A stretch of 64,000 nt of DNA from Dirofilaria immitis. Lineage: Eukaryota > Nematoda > Chromadorea > Rhabditida > Onchocercidae. Under the pieces are notes generated by a model. That model did no database searches. It saw nothing but the letters and a program-made list of their open reading frames with translations, and had not been told where the DNA came from. Position 1 is the first letter of the stretch; every line of letters starts with the position of its first letter. Shown here piece after piece: positions 50,454 to 62,000 of this stretch. The position numbers and the translations under genes were made by a program. The stretch spans positions 682,001-746,000 of the forward strand of contig JAKNDB010000086.1 of NCBI GenBank assembly GCA_024305405.1, written 5' to 3'.

Positions 50454-53400
50454 ATGATATTGCTAACAACGACGAACAGTCTTTACCTGGCACAAGGAAA
50501 TTGTGTCTTAAAATGCTGCAAATCAACGATGAAATTATCAGTTTGTTCGATCGAAGGTATAATTCTCTGATCTATTCTCTCTCAAAAGCAGATGCTAGGA
50601 TGGAATTATTTGCAGACCAAAGAATTATGGCTTTATCTTCGCAATAAATGTTTAATTTCTCTTTTCTTAGCACACGAGGACGATTCACAAATTTCAGCTA
50701 TTCTTATCATTTTTTTTTGAGTGTAAAACTTCTTTATAATTTTTTTCTAAACTCTATAGTTAATTTTCATTTATTCCTTAAAATTGAATTCGTAAAGAAT
50801 AATTAGTTACAAATTACGTAATTTTTGCTTTTTTGTAGAATCTACTGATGCTATTGAACTGGGCAAGTTCGTTGCTTTTATCGGTAAAATTTTGATAGAA
50901 AATGAGTGTTATCTACTGGTCGCTGTTGAATGCACACCAGTAGCTACATATCCTTGCACAAATGTGAGTTAATAACTATAGAATTTAAAGACTAAAAATC
51001 TAGCTATTCCAACTGCATTCCAAAGACGAAATTTCGTAGTGTTTTTTTGGCTCATCCCCTTTTTTTTCCGGAAATCAAGCATGTTAAATCTGTTAAATAT
51101 TTTATTATTATTTGGCTTTATTTTAATAATTGAGTCTTACTATGAATGCTTAAAGTGTTTCAGGATACAATCAGTCACATTGACCGAGTCATTGCCATAC
51201 CTGTGGTGAAAGATGATTTGCCTTATAAGGTGAAATATTTTTGATTTTTTATCAGCCGACTGGAGCGTTGCTATGTTTGGTACTAATGTGATCGAAAATT
51301 TAAATATTTTGTGATCACTATGAGGGTCAGCAAATAAAATTTGAAATTATTAAATTTGTATGAGTAATTTTAAGTAATTCCCAAATTATTATAATTAAGC
51401 ATTACAAATCTTTTGCAGCCGACTGTACCCCATTGAAATTAGGAAAAATTAAAATATCACAGAAGAAGGTATTACATTTTGTCACGAGAAAAGGAAATGC
51501 GGTTCGATTGATCGATGAAATTCTACGACTTTTTAATGGCGGTGATTTCTACATTTGTTTCAAAAGAGATATCACATTGAACACCCAAAGGTACAAGAGC
51601 GTTCTTTTTGTTCTTTGTTTTGTTTCTGATAAATCCGTAAATTAATTGTTATCGAAACTAAGTAACGATGCTGAATGTTCCGATAATTTATTGTGAGATG
51701 TAATAAAATTTTTTTGAAAGACAAAGACAGAGTGATGTTGATTTGATTTTTCGGTGGAATTTTAAAACAATCTGATTGATTTGCACTAACTAAACATTAA
51801 TTAATTATAGTAACTTTTCAACAAAGCGTACGAATAAGTGGTTTTTTGGAACTACGCTTTACTTTCTGATCTCTTTAACGATGATGGCTTTCCTCATCCA
51901 GGAACTGAAGAATGGATCATTCCAGTATGTCAAGGCTTTGTCGCTGAAAGGTTGATTCTTAATTTTTGGTAGTTGGAAAGAAATGATGCAAAATTTATTC
52001 TTTTAAATAATTTCTAATTAGTAAATTTTGATTATTTTACTTCGGTAATAAGATATATGCTATTTTTGAACCTAGTCAAAATGTCAGGTTTTGTATTATG
52101 AACATTATTTTAATTAAGAATATAATCTATTTGACAAGTTAAGGAAAAAAATATTGTACTCTTTCACTTATGAGAAGGATTTTAGTACTGAAGCTTATTT
52201 CTCTTCTTGTACTACGCAGAAATTTTGAGGTATTTTTTAAAAAAATCGTTTTTTAAAATAATCGAATTCTATACATGTAATTCATGAAAATTTTTATATC
52301 AGAAAAGTAGCAGTTGAGGCCGAAACGAAGTTGAAAGTAACACTAATATCAAGGCGATCTATAAATTACGCTGGTGTACGGTATCTAAAGCGGGGTATTG
52401 ATGAAGATGGTGATGTTGCCAATTTTGTGGAAACTGAAGTAGTACTAACAATTTTTGGCCACTGTCTCTCTTTGTTCAGGTCTCTGTTTTTCAGGCGCAT
52501 AATTTTAGAAACTTTAAATGTAGATCGGAAAAATGCCTTGTCGGATAAAACTGAATAATAATGACATTTAGATATTTTGCTTTACGTTTAGGAAATTGTA
52601 GGTGAACACTTGCTTAAAATTAAATACGTTCAGATACGAGGATCTGTTCCAATTTTTGGACTCAACAAGGTTATCGCTATCGTCCACCACTTGTGATAAG
52701 CAAGACCTTCACTGATTCTTACCCAGCTTTCAAAAAACATGTTACGAAAATGACAGAAACTTACGGCACACCTTTAACAATTGTCAATTTAGTAGAACAA
52801 AGAGGAAGGTATATTTTGATAATATTCATATATAATTTTACAATAAAAAAATCAACCCTGTATTGTTGATTTGCAAAAGTGCCTAACCAATTTATTTGTA
52901 GAGAAATGCAGCTTGCAGTAAGCTTTCTGCAACATATTCTTCACATGAATTCACCAGATGTTGTCTATTTCACATATGATTTTCATTTTCGTTGTCGAGG
53001 ACTTCGGTTTCATAAGGTAATCGCGTTTTACTACTCCTGTATACCTTTTTGGATACAACATTTGACAGAAAAATGAGGGCCATAAATAATTTTGCGTTTG
53101 GTTTGTTACAAAATTAATGATGAACAGATTTTCAATCTTTTATAGTAAATGAAATGCAGATATTCTTTTCAGCTTGCGGAGTTGATCTCAGCATTATCGG
53201 AACAAATTTCTACTATAGGTTTTTGTTGGGTTGATAAATCTGGTGAAATAGTACGTCAACAACAAGGCGTTATTCGAACAAATTGTGTAGATTGTCTGGA
53301 TAGGACTAATGTTGTGCAGGTGGAGCTCTCCTAATTTCGTTCATTTGATTCTCGAATATAGATTATAGGTTTTTTCATAATACCAATCAAAAAAATAGAA

Positions 53401-55864
53401 GTCCAAAAATTTTTTTGAGATGATATTTACGTAAATTGATTTCTAATAGTATGAAAATAGAATTAACGGAGCAGTAATCGTTTTTCACTTTCGTTCATCC
53501 ATCGATTGTAGTTTGTCGTTATATTTTTTAATTATCTGTGCAATTAAACAATAAATTTAGTGTGCAATATCACAAGCGTTATGTCTAGTCCAGGCACAAA
53601 AACTTGGTATTGTTGGACCTCAAGCAGGTGCTCCTGTTGAGCTTATTCAAGCTTTGCAAACGATGTGGGCTGATAATGGTGATGCCATCTCAAGACAAGT
53701 AGAGTTTTTTATTATCTTTCAAATTTTCTTGACAGTCAGGTTATTTTTTTCATGTTTATCAACTTTTTTTATTGATTTTTTATTCAACTACTGGCAAATT
53801 TAAAATACTAAATCAAATATAAAGTAATCAGGATGTATGGAATTCAGTATTTTTCACTTTCCAGTTGTATTTTTAACATATGAAAATATTAATATATCTT
53901 TGAAGTATGCTGGTACGGATGCCTTGAAAGGGGACGTCACGCGAAGTGGTCAGCGGAATTTGGTAGGCATGGTTAAGGATGGATATAATTCAGCTTCGCG
54001 GTACTACTTGTCTCACATGAGAGATGCACACCGACAACTTGCAGTTGATGCTCTTCTAGGTAACGTTAATGATTGTTTTGCTAATTTCTTGTTTTTATAG
54101 TTGAAAAAGAAATATGTGACATTTATAATGTTGATGATTATTCAGTTTCCAAATTTATTTATTTTGAAGGAAAATTCTTGGATGCAGGCGAATCAGAAGG
54201 AAAACAGTTTGAAGGTGAAGAAGATGAAGAAGAAGTTGAAAGTATAGGTCGACTAGTGAGGGAAGCAATCCTTTTTATTCTTCCTGAGAAAGAAATACTC
54301 GTTGGCGGATGGGCCTTGGTCGAAGGATCAAATAATACTGACCAAATTGATAGCGTTTTGGTACTGACAAAGTTCGTCTTCGAAATTTAATTCATTTCTT
54401 TCTTTCCAAAATATATCATTTTATGGCATCATTTTCCAGAACAGCTCTTATAGCTGCTTCTTATGATGATGATACGAAATTGTCGGATGTGAAGCGCATC
54501 AATTTCGATGAAATTAGATGCTTAGAATATGGCCAGCTAGACGGATCATCAAGAACTCATCTAAGGTTCGTTAAATAAGACTTTTGTAGTCAGTAGTGCG
54601 GCGCAGAATGGTTGAATAGTTATTGCATTGGAGACGAAAATGGTTTAAACATATCAGATTGTTTAGCTTTCATGAAAAGCCTTAGATCGATTACTTTATA
54701 TTGTTTCCGAAAAATTAATTGCAGTTTTGTAGATTATGCTCAAAATCGGGTGAATTATTCACTTGGAGAGCAGCAAAAACGCGTTTATTTAACAATGTTG
54801 CAATTTTACTGAGGACGAAAGATGAAGCAGATGAATATATTCAAGCAATTGGTGAACAGGTGAAAGTGACAATGGCGTTGGCTGGATATGTTGTCAGTTA
54901 TTCTTATGTTCCAGTATTAAGCAAGTCCGGAAAAATGATATAAACAAGTATCGCTTTTTCATCTTTCCATTTTTTGAAATTTTTTCAGAGCTCTCTTGCT
55001 GATCCTTACAAATATTGTATTGCTTTTTCACTTAGGAGAAGAATGATGAATCTGGTGGCATCAGTTTTCCGATCACGAGCTGACTGCTCTGAAAGATCAC
55101 AGTTTGAACACGCCACTTTTTCGAAGTTGGATAACAGCATTGATAATGCAATCACTTCCTCTATAGAGGTATTGTAACTGCATGAGATCAACCATTTTCC
55201 AACTTATTGAGATTTACTTTTTCCACATAATTTTAATCATGAAACATACTTCATTTAGCGGTCTGTTAATTTCTGTAAAATCTAGGATTTTTCTAAATGA
55301 AACGTGAATGGAAACGACAGCATAGTTTGTTTGAAGTTATTTTTATTATAATTATTCAGAATCACCTTTTTTTTTCCTTGACCATGTTAAAATAAAGTTT
55401 TAAAAAAATAATATAAGATTTTTCTCATGGAAATACATTAAGATCATCTGAGTTGTATTTGTCAGTATTTTAAAGTGTAAGCATTTGAGAATATAAATAG
55501 TTAAAGGAGAAACGTTTATTCTAAGTTATCTACTAATGTGTATTGACGGCATCTCAAACAGAGTTGAGCATTTTTCTGCTGAAAAAATAAAATAAATATT
55601 AAAATGAACAAGATCAGAAACGAACGATGAACAACAATTCAGGTATCGCACGTATGTTCATCGAAATCCGATGATCAATTCAGCAAAACAGATGATTTCA
55701 TTTCACTGCTTAAAAATTTTAAACTAACTACATCAAGAAGTAATGATGCTGTGACAGCAGATATTCCTAACTGTCAGAGAGCAGATTTTTCGAGTATTCA
55801 TAATCCTTTCTCACAATATAGGCAACAAATTCTTGATTCGAAATCACGTATAATATTGTTGTGA
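50454..55864 (+). CDS. INPP5F: Sac2/INPP5F phosphoinositide phosphatase
   Basis: Predicted 4-phosphatase of PI4P on early endosomes. Sixteen exons: 50454-50556, 50839-50963, 51164-51229, 51419-51590, 51811-51950, 52303-52438, 52592-52808, 52902-53016, 53173-53319, 53561-53698, 53906-54059, 54188-54371, 54440-54565, 54725-54859, 54989-55168 and 55643-55864, about 787 codons. The SAC domain shows [20 protein letters not shown], then the catalytic C-x5-R-T loop [12 protein letters not shown], then [20 protein letters not shown]. The hSac2 homology domain follows ([17 protein letters not shown]), and the C-terminus ([15 protein letters not shown]) resembles the end of INPP5F. Shorter than human INPP5F (about 1,130 residues), mainly in the tail. 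ATG 50454 is chosen because [15 protein letters not shown] aligns with the human start. Frame breaks at C4 51428, T6 51842, T5 52653 and T4 54725 are single-base homopolymer indels. Confidence 0.92.
53173..53319 (+). other. INPP5F: Sac2 catalytic exon (C-x5-R-T motif)
   Basis: Ends …[18 protein letters not shown] at a GTGGAG donor. The cysteine nucleophile and arginine of the SAC P-loop are intact, so the protein should be catalytically competent. The next exon must begin at 53561 ([20 protein letters not shown]); starting at the later AG (53592) would delete part of the conserved segment. Confidence 0.9.
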
Positions 55865-57649
55865 ATGTAATGTTTATCTTATCAAGATTTTTCTCAAGGT
55901 TATTACTTAAAAATTGTCTGTCTCATTCTCTTCATCATCTGCCCTTTATTTTTTTCTGTATTGCAAGTGAAAGGTTTTATCGAGACGATATAAGTATTAA
56001 TGAAGAAAAAATTTACATGTTTTTCAAGTTTGGCTAGTTTCAAGGAGATCAGCTTAACAATATCATTTCAAGCTTACTAATCATTCATGTCGTATTTAAA
56101 GCTTTATTACATCATTCCTTACTGTTTTGTCTAAAATGAATATGATTATTTTGAGAGAGTTATATGTTATTGAACTTTATGCAAAAAAATTTGCACTTAA
56201 ACTTTCTTCGCTTAAATTTTATGCAAAATTTATGCATTTATTAGAAGAGATCTTAATAGATAATATTTTTGACTAAATAACATTTGCAATGCAAATGAAT
56301 TAGTTTGATTTGAATGGTAGAGTAAAACTGATCAAATTTGATCCTGCAATTTGATTTCCTATTTTGTCTTTTCAAATCTAAAGTTGATTGCTCTATTGAT
56401 TTTACAAGTTTGCTTTTTGATGGATTTTAACAAAGTGATGCATGTTTTTTTTCCTTGTTTTGCATTTTATTGGTTAACGATTAAGTATTTGTTTCTGGGA
56501 TATTATATCTGAACGTTATATACGATGACATGATGAAAACATGTTGAATTACAGGATTACTTTCTAGATTTGTTTTTTCATTCGCTAAATAAAAATTGAA
56601 AATGGAATGTAGAAAAGCCATAATTTTTGGATGTTTCACTAAAGAATTCAGTTCAAGAAACAATTTAAAGCCTTGTTTATTCGTTGTAACAGGTTGAATA
56701 GATAGATTGATGGTTTTCCGAGTCTCTGTAATACTGCGGTGTAATATGAAAATAATGGGATTCTAATTAAAGTATAATACTTATGGTGATTCATCAAAGT
56801 AAATCTAGGATTTCTAATAAAGTTTTGCATCGAGTTAAATCGGTGTTCTGGGTTTGTTTTTAGAGAGAGATCGAAAAAAATTTTAGTTGTGGAGGGATAC
56901 ATTCGTATCTAAAGTGGAGGAGTTGCACTGTATTCTGTTCTTCGGATTATTAAGACCGCATTTTTTTGCGTCATATTGCTTAACTTTATTAGACATTTGA
57001 AGAGTATGGAAATTGCTTCACTTTTTTCGGGATGTTTATTTGACTTTTCTTGAGGACTTGAATAATTCCATAAATGAATTCAACTGATTTATCAATGTGA
57101 TCATTTCATATCATTCTTCTCTCAACACCAATTTATTGTCTAAAATTCGAGTTATAACTTATTTATATTTGTAACGATGTCGGGTCAATAATTTTTCCAA
57201 AAATGTCAGAATGTTATGCTAAAAAGTGATCGCATTTCTCATCGATTACACTATTGTCGGACGAAGTGAAACACATTTTCATTTTTTTCAATCGGAAGCC
57301 TATCATCTTTCCTCTCAAAGTTCAGTGTGCTTCGTGACTTCGGCCTCTCTAAGTCACGTTTTCCATGCCATGCTTTATTTTTCGTAATAGTGCGTGAAAC
57401 TGTTTGTAGTGGAGGGGATTTCAAGGAATTAATTGATTAATTTGATGAAGTTCCTCCTGGTGTCATCCTCGTGACATCATTCAAGAATGGTGTCGATCTC
57501 CGGCACTGTTCATCTAATTTTTTTCCGAGCATTTGTATGGATTCGTTGTGTCTGTCGCGGATTTTTCAGTCGCGGAGTGTGATGTCGAATATTAACCAAA
57601 TACCACCAGTGTTTCAACGGGTTGATTTGTCGTGTTAGTTGATCAGCTT

Positions 57650-57712
57650 ACTGTGGTTTGCTGAGGTGAATTGGGTTGAGTTGTGCTGAGTTAAACTGAA
57701 TTGAGCTGGTAG
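57650..57712. repeat. degenerate short tandem repeat (TTGAG/CTGAG-like)
   Basis: Successive GCTGAGG, GGTTGAG, GCTGAG, ATTGAG-like units spaced by about 10-11 bases. It is imperfect, and the boundaries are approximate. Confidence 0.45.
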
Positions 57713-58381
57713 GAACCGTGTTGATGTCCAGCTGATAGTAAAAACTTTTATTTGTAAAAAGATATCGGTTTCGTTATACAATAGGATTAGAAGGGTGAGT
57801 AATTGGAGTAGTTTTCCCATTAGGCAGCGGGCTGTTAGGACTCAATTACAATCTAAATAAAATCCAAGGAGAAGATTAGGATGAGAATTTGGACAAAAAT
57901 GTGAATTTTAAACAAATATTATAAGCGATTGCTAACAATGGGAACTTAAGAAATGTAAAATTGGTTGAATGATTCATAATATTGTTGACATTTATTTATA
58001 ATGAGAAATTTGTTTGATGGTTCATTTAGTCGGGTCTCGCGAATGCGAATTCTCGACAGTGTCTTCTAAGTTCAACAATATAAAATGGAAAATTGAGCAC
58101 GAAAAGGATGTTAAACAGATGGCTATCTGATCTCATCCTTACTATAATTGTCTTTGGCTTCTCTGAAAAAGTTTTGTGACTTATCCATTCTCATTCCTAT
58201 GCCGTTTTCAGTTTTCGTCGCTATTGTTACATTTATTAATTTTCTTCATATAAACAATCATTATCTTTTTCACAGCGAATGGTTCTCGAAGTTTTCATTC
58301 CTTCCGATTTTCGCAAGTGACTCACTGATTCAATATTGGCTGGATAAGTCGAACAGAAACTATCAAATCTGTAACTGTTGT

Positions 58382-58455
58382 TTCTTTTTTCAAATATATG
58401 ATGATGTTGTGATTTAAATTTTCTTTTTCAAATATTTGATGATGTCGTGATTTAA
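58382..58455. repeat. 39-bp-period imperfect tandem duplication
   Basis: The unit starting TTCTTTTT…CAAATAT and ending GATGATGT(T/C)GTGATTTAA occurs at 58382-58417 and again at 58421-58455 with few differences. Confidence 0.8.
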
Positions 58456-58944
58456 GTATGTTTTTCACCTATGCTTATTTATAGAAAAGATTTGTCCTGA
58501 AGATAACAGCAAAGACTTTATTTTCATCTATTCCAGTATTATTGTTTAAACTTTCTTTGATTTCGTTCAAATTAATTTTTTTAAATAAAAAATTTTATTA
58601 AAATAAAAAAGTTCAGAAAACTCTTGCTCTATAATTGCGATAGTTATGCATTTATTCATTTTATACTGGCTTAATTATTGTTGGCATATGTGTGGGTGAT
58701 CTTTTCTTGCTGTTTGAATATTTAATCAGAGATTAATAACATGTCATCCAAGATTATGATATTTTTGATGTAATTGTCGATCAGTATCCACTCGTCAGAC
58801 TATTTGAACTTTGAAATAAAGATTAATCAACTTTGAATGAAGATTAATTATTGATTCAAAAAAATAGTTCGTACCAAATTTTGAAAAAGGAAAAAAAATA
58901 GTTTAGAATATTTTTCTGAACTTTTGATTTATCCAATTACTTCT

Positions 58945-58953
58945 CTATTTTAG
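58945..58953 (+). promoter_or_regulatory. possible trans-splice acceptor of vps-13
   Basis: CTATTTTAG ends 63 bases before ATG 59017 with no coding exon upstream, consistent with a spliced-leader or 5'-UTR acceptor. Confidence 0.4.
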
Positions 58954-59016
58954 CGTGATTTGAGTTTTTATTTATCATTTTATTGAAACGCATCGTATCA
59001 GTTGTATTTTTCGGTG

Positions 59017-62000
59017 ATGGTTTTTGAAAGTGTAGTGGCCGAAATTCTAAATCGTGTATTGGGCAACTTTGTTAACAATCTCGATGCGTCACAATTGAAT
59101 ATTGGAATATGGGGTGGTGAGTCCAATTTTCATTACGTAATTTGTTGTATTTTTTTTAAAGTGTACATATTAAATATATATATTAAAAAATATCTGAGCT
59201 CTAGCGTTATGAGCATAGTCATTTCATTATTGCTGATTAGAATTTATCATTTTCTTTGTCATTTTTAAAACAGAATATTCTAGGCGATGTAAAATTAACT
59301 AATTTGGAAGTAAAAGAAACAGCATTGGATGATTTTGACTTACCAGTGAAATTAAAATTTGGCTGTCTTACAAAGCTCGTTCTGAAAATCCCGTGGAATG
59401 ATTTATATCGTCAGCCAGTTATTGCTGACATCGAAGGTTCTTTTTTAATACGTTTCGTTTCTTTTTTTTTTAAATGTAACGAATGTTAAATTTTAAAGTA
59501 ATAGATATCAGAAGGAGCTGCATTTACTTTTAGTAATAGTCTGAGCATCTTAAAGATAAGAAGTTTAGTCACAGCTAAAAAAGTGAAAACTAATTCTGAG
59601 AAAATTCCTATTCTGCTTATTACTATTTTTATTCAGAAAACACGTAGATTTTAGATTAAATTTCAGTTTCTGAACGATCCTTACTTAAACTTATATGGTA
59701 TTCATAACTGTTGTTGAAATATTCTAGGCTTGAATTTAATTATTGTGCCGAACAAAGGTATCGTATACAATGAAGAAAAAACAAAAAGCATGAAAAGGAG
59801 GAAAAGGATAAGGCACTTATGAGGCTTGAGGAAAATAGGAAACGTCGAAGGAGTGAGTTTTGAAATCTTTTATTCCTACAGATTTGATTCAATAATATTC
59901 TATTCGAGGTACAACTCTAAAACAAGTGAGATAAAGGAAAGTATCATTACTATGGCATACCAAAGAAATCCCTCTATCATTCTGAATGAACTTTTTCTTT
60001 TTAATTATAGAGTTTTACAAATTTTCAGAGCCTCCAGATCTTGCTTCTAATACATTTACGGAAAAATTCCTTGCTACAATAATCAAAAACTTACAAGTGA
60101 AAGTTCGTAATATACACATTCGTTACGAAGATAAGTACTCACATCGTAACCGTTCATTTGTAGTTGGTGCCACTCTTGAAGGAATTGATTTCAAGGTACA
60201 GTATTTGATAGAAAATAGAATAAAGCTTAAACTGTGTTATTTCTGCAATGACTGATAAGTCAGTGAGTAGAATTTTCCAATTGGTAATATGATATTTTGC
60301 ATTTTTTTGCCTAAAATTGGTTCTTTAAAAAGAACTCGAATAAGATTTGTTAAAACCAATAGAATGATCTTTTGACACTTTGTACTTCTGTTACGGATTA
60401 TTGAATTATATATGAAAACGAATTTTACAGACCACCGATGAAAATTGGAATGAAACTATACACAAGGAAATTGTGAAAGTTGTTTACAAATTAGTATCAT
60501 TAAGGAATTTTACTATTTATTGGAATTCTAATTCCAAACTGATGTCTGATTTGAGCAGTAGTGCTGCCATCTCGGAAAGAATGAATGACGCTATCGTAGT
60601 TGGCAACAGAAAACCATCAGAATATAAGTACAGTAAGTCTTTGATATTGGTCTGATTCGAACGTTTTTACACAGTGGAACTTCAGCCTAAATTTATTCCC
60701 AAAAATATTTGATTAATTTACTAATATTAGATCAAATGAAAATTTTTGTTCTGTAATAGTTTGAAAACTAGTGTTGAAATTTTTAAAATTTTAATATAAG
60801 TTTTTATATTCATATCAATTTTCTCGTTATATAATAATACTAAATTACTATAGGCTCATTCGTATTATGTGGTGTGAAGTGCTGATTTTGTCTCCTCGCA
60901 TTTTTCTCATAAGAAGCAGAGAATTTCTTAACATAGTGTTAGTATTTGTTGTGAGCAGTTTACAAATTTTTATAACTTGCGTGATATTATTTATTACGAA
61001 TTAAATTTATAGTACTGGAACCAATGAATATGCAAGTCAAGCTTGCATTAAATCAGAGACCTGAAACAGATAATTCGAACTGGAAGATACCGAAAATCAA
61101 ACTTTTTCTGGATTTGGATACATTGGTTTTTGCAGTTAGTAAATTTCAATATCAGGATCTATTATTGTTATTGGAAGCACAAGAAAGATTCAGGACTGCT
61201 GCTCAGTATCTAAAGTACCGTCCGCATTTGAATGACTACAGGGATCATTACAGGGAATGGTAATTTATTGGATTTTTTTGGTTGATCATTCTGTGCATTA
61301 AGAGATGGGAGGCGATTTAGTGTGATAGTCGTGAGAAGTTTTGATTTTCTTTTCATATAGATGTGTCCATATTTCAAAAATTTTTTTAGGTGGCATTTTG
61401 CTTATAATGCAATTATTGAGGAAATTGTTAGAAGGCGAAGAAATAATTGGAATTGGAACAGAATGAAAAAGCATCGTGAATCAGTAAGAGCTTATAAAGA
61501 TGCTTGGCTCAAAAAGCAAACTGAGAAAAACCTTAGTAGCAAGGATCAAAATATTATTATGGTAAGTTTGAAATGGGCAAACCGTAACTGAACAAAAAAA
61601 TTTTTTAAAAATCCATGAAAAACATTATAGTAAAATTTGAAATGGCAAACCGTAACATCATTATGATGATAACGTTGTAGTTCCGTCCTTATCTATCTTG
61701 GCTTCTATATTATAGTTATGATTCAAATTATAATTATTTCTGATTTATTCAGTGGATTCAAATCTTTGACTTAGACATACTTATCCACTGGACTTTTACC
61801 TTGTTGAATCGTTACACAATCATGGGATGTTGAAATATCCAATAATTTTATGAGATACTCAGACGAAATATTGAGAACTTGAACAGCGATGATCTTTTCT
61901 GTTCTGATTTGCTTATTTTTATGATTAAATATTTGAAACTGAAACATTTTACTTCTTAGAATAATGGAAAATTGAAACGAATTAATGTATGAATTAACCG

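Larger units (their letters stand above)
55865..59016. other. 3.2-kb intergenic region before VPS13
   Basis: No coding exon is recognised. The part from about 57240 to 57720 is less AT-rich than its surroundings, with a degenerate TGAG/TTGAG-type repeat at about 57650-57712, and may be promoter-proximal. A near-tandem 39-bp duplication lies at 58382-58455. A strong acceptor (CTATTTTAG, ending 58953) precedes the VPS13 start by 63 bases. Confidence 0.55.
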
